Below, one piece after another: positions 37,536 through 46,401 of a DNA stretch of 64,000 nucleotides. The notes beneath the pieces were generated by a model. It was not told where the DNA came from, did no database searches, and saw only the letters and a program-made list of their open reading frames with translations. Position numbers and translations under genes: made by a program. The DNA comes from Tritrichomonas musculus (taxonomy: Eukaryota; Parabasalia; Tritrichomonadida; Tritrichomonadidae), in NCBI GenBank assembly GCA_039105265.1, contig JAPFFF010000074.1:248001-312000 (forward strand), read 5' to 3'. The first letter of the stretch is position 1. Every line of letters begins with the position of its first letter.

Positions 37536-38648
37536 TTACATACCAAAGTACAGTTTATAATCTTTATTTAGTTCATCATAGCTATTTGCAATTTTCTTTG
37601 TGTACGCAATAGGTACTTGTATCAGATTCCTATTTTGAAGTTTACATATAACATTACCATTAGAGTACGCTAAGAATTCAGCTATCTCATTAAACACTCT
37701 TCGTCGTTTATCAAATTTCTTTTTAGTCTTACCATAATCAACATGAACAAGAATTATATTTCCTTTCTTGTATGTTAATAGACCTTTATGTTGTTGTTTT
37801 TTGTGTATACTTTGTAATTTGCTTCTCATCATTCTTATATATTTCCATTCAAGGTCAATATCGTTTTGCATTTGAGCAGGAGTATAATAAATATATTTAC
37901 TATCACTTTCATAATTATAGTTTCTTACTCGTAGTGAATTATGAGGAGTATTATTGTAATAATTGACCATCTGTTGCATATAATTATTGTTTGCTATTTT
38001 TGTGTCGTTTGTACCAAAAGCATTACGTAAAGTTCTTATAACTGAATCAACTGTTTTATGGGCTAGTGCATATGGAGAAGAGTTTACTACAAATTTGATT
38101 CTGTATACTGACCATGATTTAATAGTATTTACATCAATCTCATCATTGTATTCTGACAATATTGTTTTTAGTACTTTGGTGTTATGTTTATTAATTATTT
38201 CATTTAATATTTTTTCTTTACCTCGCAAACTGCTTTTATACACGATATTGTGAATTGCTGGAACAAATACAATTCCATCATCGTTGGTACGAAGTACAAT
38301 TATATCATTTTGTACTGCTTGCAATCCTTTTTCACCATCACATTTAATAGTAAAGATATCAACATCATAATTAACTATAATATCTGTTATCTTTATTGAT
38401 AATACTCTTGTTTCTTTACTCTCTATTGGCTCAACTATTAAGAATCTAGTATTAACGTTTATCAAAACAAGATAGATAGTGTTCTTCACAAACATTAGAT
38501 CAGCTTCCCAACAACCAGGTTCGTTACTGAAATTTGGCTTCATATATTGTTTACAAGCTTTTAGTTTATAGTCTGGTACATAAGGCTCCCTAGGAACGTT
38601 CTTGAATTCAAAAAACTTGTACTTACTACTAAATGGGTAAGCAAGCAT
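37536..38648 (-). CDS. Retroviral-type integrase of element B (370 aa)
   Basis: The RVE core begins near residue 43 with GCWEADLMF, followed by TIYLVLINVNTRFLIVEPIE and FTIKCDGEKGLQA, and later AHKTVDSVIRTLRNAF (about 205..225) and YNNTPHNSLR (about 240). The C-terminal 90 residues hold an SH3-like module (GNIILVHVDYGKTKKKFDKR). It is more distant from the A and C integrases than those are from each other, consistent with a separate lineage. It lies beside the MCP gene. Confidence 0.8.
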   Translation of the reverse strand: MLAYPFSSKYKFFEFKNVPREPYVPDYKLKACKQYMKPNFSNEPGCWEADLMFVKNTIYLVLINVNTRFLIVEPIESKETRVLSIKITDIIVNYDVDIFTIKCDGEKGLQAVQNDIIVLRTNDDGIVFVPAIHNIVYKSSLRGKEKILNEIINKHNTKVLKTILSEYNDEIDVNTIKSWSVYRIKFVVNSSPYALAHKTVDSVIRTLRNAFGTNDTKIANNNYMQQMVNYYNNTPHNSLRVRNYNYESDSKYIYYTPAQMQNDIDLEWKYIRMMRSKLQSIHKKQQHKGLLTYKKGNIILVHVDYGKTKKKFDKRRRVFNEIAEFLAYSNGNVICKLQNRNLIQVPIAYTKKIANSYDELNKDYKLYFGM

Positions 38649-38707
38649 TTATGATGAAAGCAATAGTTAAATTAGGTTGACGGGAACAAAAAAAGAAAGA
38701 AGATTAC

Positions 38708-40720
38708 TTACTCTACTTGACTACCTTCAGGACTTTGATCATCAACATAAACAAGTCCATCGAGATTCATTAAGAAGTAAGTATCTCTTGTCAACCATAA
38801 TTGTGTTGGACATGGATGGACTACGTTCCCTGAAGGTTCGATAACATTATAATAAGTGTCATTTGCACCAGAATAGATGGGTTGTCCTTGTACTTGAATC
38901 TGTACGTTGCCAAAACCTCCGTCAATTCCGTCGAAGCAATAACCTGCAGAAGATCTTTCAGCTTGAATATTGAAGACAAAACTACTGGCATCACTAAGAG
39001 TATTATTGTAGCGAACACCATTAGCATCATTCTTAGGCATTGTCATACTGTCTTCGAACTCCTTTGTGCATTGAAGAGTAATTGCATCAAGGTCTCCTGC
39101 AGTAAGTTGATTTTCAAAGAACCTTGCTCCAATTGTAGAAACATTTTCATCAGGAAAATTCTTACCACCAATATTTAGATAGCAATTTGAATAAACAGGA
39201 TTCTCAAAAACTGTAAGATCATTATGATGTTTAGGAAACATGATAGAAAGTGTAGTATCATTTATAAGAGGAATATTGAGAGTAGACTTGATACCATTTG
39301 CTGCTGGTGCTATTGGAAATGAATGATAATCTACTTTCTGTGATGGAATTATAACACCCTTTGACAATATTTCTTCTATACCATGCCTTGTAGCTTCACA
39401 AACTCCAAAACCTTGCATATTGGACTTGCATAACGTAATTGTCATTCTGTTTACAGTGAGGGTAGCAGGCTGTGAGGAATAAGTTTCTTTCAGTACTTGA
39501 GCTTTAGCTTCGTGCAAAGCTTGTAATGTTTGATGAGCACTAACAACAGGGGTCTTTACAATTTGCCAAGCATAATATCTTCCATTTTTGTCAGCATGAT
39601 TTAATGGTGGTAGTGTTACAGCAGGATTGTGAACACAAATTTCTTCATCACTAGCAGAAGGTTGAAGACCAAACTCAGCAAATTCCTCTGTAGTATAGCT
39701 GAAATAGAATTCCAAATCTGTAAGAATGTCAGTGTAACCAGTACTTCCATCATCATTATCCCATTGCTCTCCTATTCTATATTGAATCTTATACTTGACA
39801 GGAGTAGGGGTAGGATCAGGATCAGGAGAAGGTGAAGGATCAGGGTCTGGAGTAGGTTCTTTGCCAGGACCAGGAATCACTGCTTCATTTCCAATTTGTG
39901 TAAATTGATGTTTGAGATGCCCGTGAACCGTAATTTGTTTAAGTTTATCAAGTTCCTCTGTGCTCACACTTTCATTATCTTCGAGGAAAGCTTTTGTTTC
40001 TGCAACAGTGTAAGGATCTATAGCTGCCCAAACCAAACCTGCTGGAGTTACTTGGAATCTTATAGAGAGATCACCAATGATACCATTAGGGAAGAGATCA
40101 AATGCCTGCAGTGCAAGAAGATCATCAAAAGGAACATTAAGATCGAAATCAACAGAAGTTTTACCATTTTCTTTGAAGTTGTTGAGATTGACATATGTTC
40201 CTGCTACTGTTTGTGAGTATGAAGCTACATTTTCCCAGAGACTGTGAACAAATCTTCTTCGCTTCTTTTCTGTTTCTGGTTTCACAGCAGAATAGAGGAA
40301 ACCTTCTCGTACGCATTCATTTTGTTGATATCCAACATTGACATTATTATGAAGAATTTCCAATCTATCGAACAATTGGTTAGAAGATTTGAGTCCAACA
40401 AAGAGCTTATAGAAATTGTTTGGATCATCAATCTGTTGGAGTTTGCTGAGATCAGTATTGAGCTGTAAATCAAGTTTGACATGGAAGGTAAGGAATCCTT
40501 TATCAACATCACTAATGAAATGATCAGGGTGTGTAAGAGAAATTTGACTGTATTGACCTTGATGAAATGGGGCCGGCTGGTCATGACAGTCAACAGTTCT
40601 GAATGAGAATGAGCGTGTACCATCATTTTTATTTATCATTGATCTCATCTGATTGAAAGTATCAAGTACATTACCTGCTTCTATTTTGTAATTATGTGCT
40701 CTTTCGTTGCGATATAACAT
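38708..40720 (-). CDS. Major capsid protein of element B, double jelly-roll type (670 aa)
   Basis: Long beta-rich protein with typical MCP segments: HQGQYSQISLTHPDHFISDV near 55..75, DKGFLTFHVKLDLQL, LEILHNNVNVGYQQ, and a TLNIPLINDTTLSIMFPKHHNDLTVFEN block near 490. A Pro-Asp/Pro-Thr linker interrupts it near 295..315. It is analogous in order and features to the MCPs of A and C but much diverged. The neighbours (integrase upstream, pVI-like peptide diverging 43 bp away) fit a morphogenesis block. Confidence 0.72.
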   Translation of the reverse strand: MLYRNERAHNYKIEAGNVLDTFNQMRSMINKNDGTRSFSFRTVDCHDQPAPFHQGQYSQISLTHPDHFISDVDKGFLTFHVKLDLQLNTDLSKLQQIDDPNNFYKLFVGLKSSNQLFDRLEILHNNVNVGYQQNECVREGFLYSAVKPETEKKRRRFVHSLWENVASYSQTVAGTYVNLNNFKENGKTSVDFDLNVPFDDLLALQAFDLFPNGIIGDLSIRFQVTPAGLVWAAIDPYTVAETKAFLEDNESVSTEELDKLKQITVHGHLKHQFTQIGNEAVIPGPGKEPTPDPDPSPSPDPDPTPTPVKYKIQYRIGEQWDNDDGSTGYTDILTDLEFYFSYTTEEFAEFGLQPSASDEEICVHNPAVTLPPLNHADKNGRYYAWQIVKTPVVSAHQTLQALHEAKAQVLKETYSSQPATLTVNRMTITLCKSNMQGFGVCEATRHGIEEILSKGVIIPSQKVDYHSFPIAPAANGIKSTLNIPLINDTTLSIMFPKHHNDLTVFENPVYSNCYLNIGGKNFPDENVSTIGARFFENQLTAGDLDAITLQCTKEFEDSMTMPKNDANGVRYNNTLSDASSFVFNIQAERSSAGYCFDGIDGGFGNVQIQVQGQPIYSGANDTYYNVIEPSGNVVHPCPTQLWLTRDTYFLMNLDGLVYVDDQSPEGSQVE

Positions 40721-40763
40721 TTAACAGTTAATAAAACAAATTATTTACTGAAGAAGAAAACAC

Positions 40764-40985
40764 ATGGCAGCAGGAATTTGGAAGAAACTGAAAAATGCAG
40801 TGAAGAGTGTTGGTGGAAAAATAAAAGGTTTAGCAGTAAAGGCTATAAAAGCTCTTCCTAAAGTAAAGGAGATTTTTGACAAAGTTAAGCCCGCTTTAGA
40901 GTATATACCAGGAGTGAATGGATTTGTAAATACCATTGACAAAGGGCTTAATATCGGTAAGTCAATCATAGATGAAGTAAAATAA
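40764..40985 (+). CDS. Short amphipathic basic peptide, pVI-like (73 aa)
   Basis: Lys/Gly/Val-rich with amphipathic helices (GIWKKLKNAVKSVGGKIKGL; IPGVNGFVNTIDKGLNIG). This is the composition of membrane-lytic minor capsid peptides such as adenovirus pVI. It diverges from the MCP gene with 43 bp between start codons. The function is an analogy; A and C have longer proteins of the same character. Confidence 0.5.
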   Translation: MAAGIWKKLKNAVKSVGGKIKGLAVKAIKALPKVKEIFDKVKPALEYIPGVNGFVNTIDKGLNIGKSIIDEVK

Positions 40986-41021
40986 AGGCTTATAACTATT
41001 TTTGGTGAGGATTAAAAGGCA

Positions 41022-41402
41022 ATGAAAGTAATTAATGAAGTACAAGAAGAAACAAAATCTTTTAAATCTATTATTGAGTTCGATGCTTACTATCGTGATC
41101 ACAAAGAAGAAATGGAGAAACAAACTACACAACTCTTGAATAAGCTTTACAAGATTGAAGTACCTGATGGAAGTGTCTATAGAATCACTAAGAAAAATTG
41201 TAACAAAGTTGATGGTAAAATTAAAGGTGGTGAAGTGTGTTTGAAGAAAGTAACTGTTCAGAAAGACGATGAACAACCTTTATGGGAAATCGCTATCGAG
41301 TCTGTCAAAGCTGATATTGCAAGTATGAAAGCAAAGATAGAGGAAATAAAGAATGCTGTAAATGCTGTTGTTAAAGTAATTAATGAACTACAAAAATATT
41401 GA
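41022..41402 (+). CDS. Unrecognised Lys-rich protein with C-terminal coiled coil (126 aa)
   Basis: The middle has YKIEVPDGSVYRITKKN and a GGEVCLKK strand. The last 45 residues (SVKADIASMKAKIEEIKNAV) form a heptad coiled coil, suggesting an oligomer. It follows the pVI-like gene by 36 bp on the same strand, and its stop is 14 bp before the inverted repeat that bounds the next gene. Confidence 0.55.
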   Translation: MKVINEVQEETKSFKSIIEFDAYYRDHKEEMEKQTTQLLNKLYKIEVPDGSVYRITKKNCNKVDGKIKGGEVCLKKVTVQKDDEQPLWEIAIESVKADIASMKAKIEEIKNAVNAVVKVINELQKY

Positions 41403-41416
41403 TGAGGTTTTTTAGG

Positions 41417-41458
41417 CCAAAAGTGATGGAGTGACTTCTCACTGCATTTATGTCACTT
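41417..41458 (+). repeat. Left arm of 42-bp inverted repeat around the 334-aa gene (element B)
   Basis: Matches the reverse complement of 42505..42546 at 32 of 42 positions. It carries AGTGA and TCACT boxes in both directions, laid out like the GGTGA/TCACC boxes around the homologous gene of element A. It directly abuts the stop codon of the 334-aa gene. Confidence 0.75.
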
Positions 41459-41459
41459 C

Positions 41460-42464
41460 TCATATTCTGTTAACATAATAAGCTCTACTAACGTTTGTTA
41501 CTTTCCATCTACCAGTTTGTTCAATCTTCTCTGTTAATTGAGCAAAGGTAAGTTTTTGACCGAATTCCTTACTGTATCTTTGTTGGACATCCTTCAATAA
41601 GAACCTATCGATGTTTGGAAAATTGTTTTGCATAAACTTGGCCATATCATAATCAGTTTCGTCAAATTGTCTGTCTAGTTCCTCTTGCTCTGATCGCATT
41701 CTTTCAACTTCACGAAGTGTATAGTCATAGAGTTTTTGTTTTGCTTCGCAGCGTGCACAACGTTTATTGGAGTGAGAATTGATGGTATATATTCTGGTAT
41801 TCAGCTTGTTTATACAGAGTCGCATCTTCATCAATGTACTGTAATCAACATGCAATTCATTAATCTCACTGCGCTGTGCATTGTGGCTTTCATTGTCGTA
41901 CCAATAATAAACGAACACATCATAGATACAATTGACATATCGTTCTATAAATTGCTTATATTCTTCAAACGTCTCGCTTTCTAAGAGATCACTAGTATTC
42001 ATTACCACTTTATCGCATTTTTCATCAACAGTAGTATGATCGCAATAATAGCCAATGAATTGTACATTCAACTTTCTTAGGAACTTCTTGATCTCTGCAC
42101 TATCGGTTTGTCTAACAGGTATCTCGTCAAACGTTGATTCAATAGGTTTTGTTTGGGAGATTGCATCTAATTTTGGTAAGCTCGATATCATTGTAAAGAC
42201 ATCTTTAATATATTTGTTGTTGTGCTCTTGTTTAACATCATAGAAGGATGGATCGTAGTGATCAGTTAGCAAGTCATGCATGATTCTTCTCTTCGTACTT
42301 AATTCCTTTTCACAACTAACTTTCACAAGAGGCTCAATTGGTGCTCCATATATATCATAATGCATTTCTACAACATCATTTACTTCCTTTATTGGTTTTG
42401 GTAAAAGGTTAACAAGGTATTCAGCTATATGAAGTTCTGTTTGATTGGTTGTTGGTGTAATCAT
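41460..42464 (-). CDS. Inverted-repeat-flanked DNA-binding-like protein, element B copy (334 aa)
   Basis: Full-length homologue of 14525..15568 in element A (SCEKELSTKRRIMHDLLT, NNKYIKDVFTMISSLPK, CARCEAKQKLYDYTLREVER, EFGQKLTFAQLTEKIEQTG). The CARC motif (about 240), long helix and winged-helix-like C-terminus are kept. As in A, it fills a gap between two converging genes and is bounded by inverted repeats, but the neighbours are different genes and it is far from the polymerase. No transposase signature is seen. Confidence 0.75.
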   Translation of the reverse strand: MITPTTNQTELHIAEYLVNLLPKPIKEVNDVVEMHYDIYGAPIEPLVKVSCEKELSTKRRIMHDLLTDHYDPSFYDVKQEHNNKYIKDVFTMISSLPKLDAISQTKPIESTFDEIPVRQTDSAEIKKFLRKLNVQFIGYYCDHTTVDEKCDKVVMNTSDLLESETFEEYKQFIERYVNCIYDVFVYYWYDNESHNAQRSEINELHVDYSTLMKMRLCINKLNTRIYTINSHSNKRCARCEAKQKLYDYTLREVERMRSEQEELDRQFDETDYDMAKFMQNNFPNIDRFLLKDVQQRYSKEFGQKLTFAQLTEKIEQTGRWKVTNVSRAYYVNRI

Positions 42465-42504
42465 ATTTATGTAAATATTTAATAAAAAATAAAATAAAAA
42501 TAGA

Positions 42505-42546
42505 AAGTGACATTTTCATAGTGAGAAATCACTTGTTCACTTTTGG
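42505..42546 (-). repeat. Right arm of 42-bp inverted repeat around the 334-aa gene (element B)
   Basis: Partner of 41417..41458, lying 40 bp upstream of the 334-aa gene start and 42 bp past the end of the convergent-side HNH gene. It contains AAGTGA, TCACTT and TTCACTTTTGG boxes. An operator for the enclosed gene is one reading. Confidence 0.75.
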
Positions 42547-42588
42547 TGTTATTTTCAGAAATTAGACACAAAAATATAAGTAAGGTTT

Positions 42589-43191
42589 TTAGTCAAGAGA
42601 ATGCTGTTGCTTAAATTTATTTATGTATACACCAACTTGTTTATTATTGATGTCTTTCATAGCAATATATTGTTTATTCCACTTAGTAGTATTGATATGC
42701 ATGATTCTATAAAGTGTAACAGTTATCTTACTGTAAAAGATATCTTTATTGTTTTCGTCGTCATGATAGTAATAGTATCTATTTTCCTCAAAGTCATGGT
42801 GCTCTGTACGAGTTTCGTAGAACAAAACCTTTATAGCTTCATCAGGTATATCATCAATGAACTCGTACTGTGTACCTCTATGAGATGATCTATTGAAGCT
42901 GTTATCAGAACGTGTTACCCACCTCAAATTTTCGATTCTATTATCTGTTCTATCATGATTAATGTGATCAACATCAGTAAGATTATTAGGATTGTCAATA
43001 AACTGTATAGCAACAAGACGATGCTTTAGATATGATTTCCTATTAAGAGTAACTCTTATATATCCATAATGGCTTAATGTTTCACTACAAACATGATGAT
43101 TGTCTCTCCTTCTAATGGTATGTGGATATGTTGTCAATATTTCATAGTCCTCATGATTGACAAGTGTAACAAATTCTGATATTTCTGTCAT
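42589..43191 (-). CDS. NUMOD4/HNH endonuclease-like protein of element B (200 aa)
   Basis: Same two-part architecture as 17552..18163: NUMOD4-type start (DYEILTTYPHTIRRRDNHHV), HNH core (VDHINHDRTDNRIENLRWVT) and conserved C-terminal domain (YEFIDDIPDEAIKV, YYYYHDDENNKDIFYSKIT). Its context differs from that in A, consistent with homing or exchange between elements. The family cuts DNA; the target is unknown. Confidence 0.75.
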   Translation of the reverse strand: MTEISEFVTLVNHEDYEILTTYPHTIRRRDNHHVCSETLSHYGYIRVTLNRKSYLKHRLVAIQFIDNPNNLTDVDHINHDRTDNRIENLRWVTRSDNSFNRSSHRGTQYEFIDDIPDEAIKVLFYETRTEHHDFEENRYYYYHDDENNKDIFYSKITVTLYRIMHINTTKWNKQYIAMKDINNKQVGVYINKFKQQHSLD

Positions 43192-43223
43192 TTGTATTTT
43201 GTGTAAATATTAAATAAAAAAAA

Positions 43224-43457
43224 TTAGAAATTGTTCATCGAAATTGTTGAATGGTTAAGTGTAAGCAAATGATAATTCAGTGGCTTTGTTGTTTTTACTG
43301 GTGGATCATGATTAATATTACCTTTCTCCTCATACTTCTTAACCGTTGGCTGTGAATTAATTCTTGTCCTTTCTTTTTGTTGTTTGAGTCTCTGTTTGTC
43401 AAAATGATTTTGATGTTTGTCATCATGTAAGGTTCTCCTTTGTTCATAATTACTCAT
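43224..43457 (-). CDS. Small basic hydrophilic protein (77 aa)
   Basis: I chose the start at 43457 because an upstream ATG (43520) would run into the divergent gene. Rich in Lys, Gln, His and Arg (KQRLKQQKERTRIN), with the rest disordered. No family recognised. Its start is 15 bp from the divergent coiled-coil gene. Confidence 0.45.
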   Translation of the reverse strand: MSNYEQRRTLHDDKHQNHFDKQRLKQQKERTRINSQPTVKKYEEKGNINHDPPVKTTKPLNYHLLTLNHSTISMNNF

Positions 43458-43472
43458 TTTAATAGTAAGTAA

Positions 43473-43706
43473 ATGACAGATTTGAACGAATATAAGAAGG
43501 AAATACCTCAATTGAAGCAAATAAAGCGATCATTGAAAGAAAGAGTATATGAAACCAAGCAGCATCTTAATAATGTAAAAACAGGAATGTTGGGTTCAAA
43601 TGGATTAGCCATTAGAGAAAGCCTTATAGAAGACATCAATTCATTGAAAGAAAAAGTAGCCAAACTTGAAACTGAACTAAGAGAACTAACTAATAATGAA
43701 CAATAG
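43473..43706 (+). CDS. Small coiled-coil protein (77 aa)
   Basis: Almost entirely helical, with heptads (QLKQIKRSLKERVYETKQ; LKEKVAKLETELREL). No family recognised. It precedes the Cys-motif gene by 19 bp (or overlaps it by 11 bp if that gene starts at 43696), so the two are probably expressed together. Confidence 0.5.
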   Translation: MTDLNEYKKEIPQLKQIKRSLKERVYETKQHLNNVKTGMLGSNGLAIRESLIEDINSLKEKVAKLETELRELTNNEQ

Positions 43707-43725
43707 ATGTTTTACTCACATTGAA

Positions 43726-44283
43726 ATGTCAAACGTATTGCATAAAGCAAGAATCTTATCAAGTGAAAACGATAGTAGTTGTAAACAAGAACAAAACACT
43801 AATGTGAATATAAAAATAAAACCACCACAGTACCCTAATGTTCCTCCTTTACAGACTTACGCAAGTGTACAACCTCAAGAAAGAAACATAAATTTTACTC
43901 CAGTTGGGGAGAGTGTTCAATCTCCATTACAACCACAAATAAGTCTTCTTACAAACGAACTTGAGAACATGGAAATCAAAAACAAATTTCTTGAAACTTT
44001 GTTAAACATTTATGAACTTAATCCCCTTAGAGTTAACAACTATCTTGTTTGTCATAGTAATTCACTGATGGAACTAATAAAAATTTTAACAAGAGCTGAC
44101 AAAGTCGAGCTGGTCATAGATGAAGAAGAAGGTTGTACAGGCTGCTTATCAAATACAAAGTACATGAAAATACAACGAATATTAGTTACCAAAGATGATA
44201 AAGCATTAGATTTAAAAATATGTTTTAATGATATTTATAGTCAGTTAGTAAGATACGGAATTTCAACTAAAATGTGTATCTAA
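43726..44283 (+). CDS. Conserved small Cys-motif protein, element B version (185 aa)
   Basis: I prefer the ATG at 43726, which has TCA ten bases upstream; 43696 is possible. Pro/Gln-rich N-terminus. The C-terminal half aligns with 16043..16570 and 57688..58209 through a helical stretch (FLETLLNIYELNPLRVNNYL) and DEEEGCTGCLSNTKYMKIQR. The Cys positions suggest a metal-binding turn. Its presence in all three elements is notable; its role is unknown. The stop is followed by a TATTTTTG word. Confidence 0.6.
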   Translation: MSNVLHKARILSSENDSSCKQEQNTNVNIKIKPPQYPNVPPLQTYASVQPQERNINFTPVGESVQSPLQPQISLLTNELENMEIKNKFLETLLNIYELNPLRVNNYLVCHSNSLMELIKILTRADKVELVIDEEEGCTGCLSNTKYMKIQRILVTKDDKALDLKICFNDIYSQLVRYGISTKMCI

Positions 44284-44344
44284 AAAGCAGATCTATATTT
44301 TTGTTTTCACTGCACTAAAGTAATACAATTCTGATGAGAATGAA

Positions 44345-45238
44345 ATGAAACCAACACAATTCTATTATCGTTCTGATTCTAGTGATTATGAAGATGATGA
44401 AATAATGATGCCACAGCCTTTTAATATTGATGCTGCTATGTCTGCTGCATATAAACGTAATGAAGGAAAAATAATGTCTGAATCAATACGGCCAATTGCT
44501 GTTGATATCTATTCATGGTATAATTCTCTCAATATTCTGGTTGGTCCTCAAGGTAAAGGAAAGACACATGTAATGCTACGTGACATCATTCAAATATCTC
44601 GTTTACCTAAAGAAAACAGCTTTCATTTAATAGTTTATATCAGCAAGAATGGTAGTATTAATGACTCTACTTTTGAAGCACAGCAAGAATTGATTCAATT
44701 ACCTATTCAGGTTGTTTCTGATGCTAATGCTGAAAAATATTTGAAAGAACTTGATTTGTGGAAAGAATTGTATGATCGGTATAGTACAACTCCACGAATA
44801 ACAATAGATAATGACAAACTTCAACAAATGTTTGAGTTCCTGCGTATCACACCTGCTCAAGCCGAGCTTTCACGAGGCCTATATGACAAACTCGGTAAAC
44901 CAAATCAGCCATTGAACACTATCATTCTTTGCGAAGACTTTGTTAGGAGTAAGTTATTGAAATCATCATATTTTACCAACTACATTACACAACTTCGTCA
45001 TAAACATTCAATAGTTTACATAAATGTACAATTCTTCAAGTCAATACCAACTGACTACAAAAATAATGCAACAACTTTCTTCATCTTCTCTGGGTTCTCT
45101 CGCCAAAAGATGCAATATATTTATCAACAAGTTCCTATGTCAGTTGAATTTGAAGAATTATGGCATTATTACATGAAGATGAGGAATCATGACTTTATTT
45201 TGATCAATGTTCGTACAAGTAATATTAGCTTTATATAA
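44345..45238 (+). CDS. FtsK/HerA-type packaging ATPase of element B (297 aa)
   Basis: Walker A, LVGPQGKGKTHVML, is near residue 62 and a Walker B-like IILCEDFV near 198. A HKHSIVYINVQFFKSIP segment follows, corresponding to the HYNIT...IQTIRF segment of the A and C enzymes. The acidic N-terminal 25 residues are an extension. It is diverged from the A/C type, in step with the MCP and integrase of B. It overlaps the convergent 149-aa gene by 8 bp. Confidence 0.78.
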   Translation: MKPTQFYYRSDSSDYEDDEIMMPQPFNIDAAMSAAYKRNEGKIMSESIRPIAVDIYSWYNSLNILVGPQGKGKTHVMLRDIIQISRLPKENSFHLIVYISKNGSINDSTFEAQQELIQLPIQVVSDANAEKYLKELDLWKELYDRYSTTPRITIDNDKLQQMFEFLRITPAQAELSRGLYDKLGKPNQPLNTIILCEDFVRSKLLKSSYFTNYITQLRHKHSIVYINVQFFKSIPTDYKNNATTFFIFSGFSRQKMQYIYQQVPMSVEFEELWHYYMKMRNHDFILINVRTSNISFI

Positions 45239-45680
45239 TTAAATCTTGATGCTTTCCTACAAATAATTCTGGTTCAGGTACATTATATTTTTGTCTAAGT
45301 TCTTTAATTTTGTTTCTTGTAGACATACTTGTTCTCTCTAAACTGTAATTATAATAATCATTTCCTTTGTATTCTTGTGGTTCTGTATTACCATTTATGA
45401 AGAATTCTTGGGTCTTCATCGAAAGCCTTCTTCGTAAGTTTGTGGTAATTGTTATGTTCTCTAATCCTATTTCTGTGATCTTATCAGGATAAATCGTCAT
45501 AGTTTCACTAATATTGTTCTTAAGACTTATGTACAATACTTTTGCACGAAAACTGTTTGTATTCATCATTAGAGGAAATTTTTCACATAATATTGAGAAA
45601 TCACAATTACGATATTTTTCTGGATCCGGTAATACAGAAATGAGTGTGTTTATATAATCATAGACCTTTGGTGCTTTCAT
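45231..45680 (-). CDS. Conserved 149-aa protein, element B copy
   Basis: Same length as 17066..17515 in A, with matching YDYIN, IYPDKI, QEFFINGN and PELFVGKHQ motifs. Function unknown. It is the last unique gene before the right TIR, with 19 bp between its start and the TIR boundary. Confidence 0.6.
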   Translation of the reverse strand: MKAPKVYDYINTLISVLPDPEKYRNCDFSILCEKFPLMMNTNSFRAKVLYISLKNNISETMTIYPDKITEIGLENITITTNLRRRLSMKTQEFFINGNTEPQEYKGNDYYNYSLERTSMSTRNKIKELRQKYNVPEPELFVGKHQDLII

Positions 45681-45699
45681 GTTTTGTGAAATGTGAATA

Positions 45700-46395
45700 A
45701 AAAATAATAATTGCTTTTTTAATTAAATTTCCTGAATCTTATTCGTGTTTGGATTGAATTCATTCATGCATTTCTTTCCTTCATCAGTGTATTTAAAGAA
45801 TTCGTATACCTCATCGTAAAACTTCTTTGGAAAGTGATATGGCATACCATAATCATTGTAATCACCAGTAAGCTCATCAATATAGTAATCAAATATTTCT
45901 CCATACTCACGAAAAGCAGCATTTTCATCATGAAAAGATATGTATAAGTGATTCTGCTTTCTGAATATATCCATTTGTGCGTCTATAATAAAGGGTTCAA
46001 CAACATCAACAGCATCACGGTCACCATCAATGACTTTATCACAAATGTCAGCAAAAAGGTTATACATATCTGTTCCATATGTACGGAGTTGTTTAGCAGC
46101 ATAATTAGCAAAGGCTTCCATTATATGTAGTGGAAATAAAAAATAAAAAAAATTTTTAAAAAATATAATTTTTGAAAAATTGTAAAAACTTAGTTATCCT
46201 ATCAAAAATGGTGAGTTGATTAAGGGGTTCCAGAAAATTATTCAAATGTATAGGTTGGTAATGAAAACAAGGGTAAAAACAATAACAAGTAAACATACCT
46301 GATTTTTTATACCTGAGCTTGTTAACTTGCAAGGTATGCTGGGCAAGGTACGAGTAAAATTATTAGATGGTCATCCCGCACAGACCATTACTACT
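45700..46395. repeat. Right TIR of element B (696 bp)
   Basis: Reverse complement of 861..919 joined to 25545..26181. It is the uninterrupted arm and shows the target site of element A in its empty state (CAGCA once, near 46337..46341 on the complement). It includes the second copy of the 132-aa gene and ends ACTACT at 46395. Confidence 0.95.
45723..46121 (-). CDS. TIR-encoded 132-aa protein, right copy
   Basis: Encodes exactly the same protein as 25760..26158, in inverted orientation. See that entry for the features seen. Confidence 0.7.
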   Translation of the reverse strand: MEAFANYAAKQLRTYGTDMYNLFADICDKVIDGDRDAVDVVEPFIIDAQMDIFRKQNHLYISFHDENAAFREYGEIFDYYIDELTGDYNDYGMPYHFPKKFYDEVYEFFKYTDEGKKCMNEFNPNTNKIQEI

Positions 46396-46401
46396 AACGA
46401 C
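46396..46401. repeat. Right target-site duplication of element B (AACGAC)
   Basis: Second copy of 855..860. The satellite array continues directly from it. Confidence 0.9.

Larger units (their letters stand above)
861..46395. mobile_element. Element B: Maverick/Polinton, hosts element A in its left TIR
   Basis: Ends are defined by 696-bp terminal inverted repeats starting AGTAGTAATGG and by a 6-bp target duplication. Removing element A and one CAGCA copy leaves about 20.9 kb. Parts: a 132-aa gene in each TIR, pPolB with an embedded HNH domain, tail-fibre-like protein, two large unknown proteins, integrase, double jelly-roll MCP, pVI-like peptide, inverted-repeat-flanked regulator-like gene, HNH protein, small proteins and packaging ATPase. 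The TIR arms look identical, so the copy is probably young. It looks nearly whole, with about one break. Confidence 0.93.
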
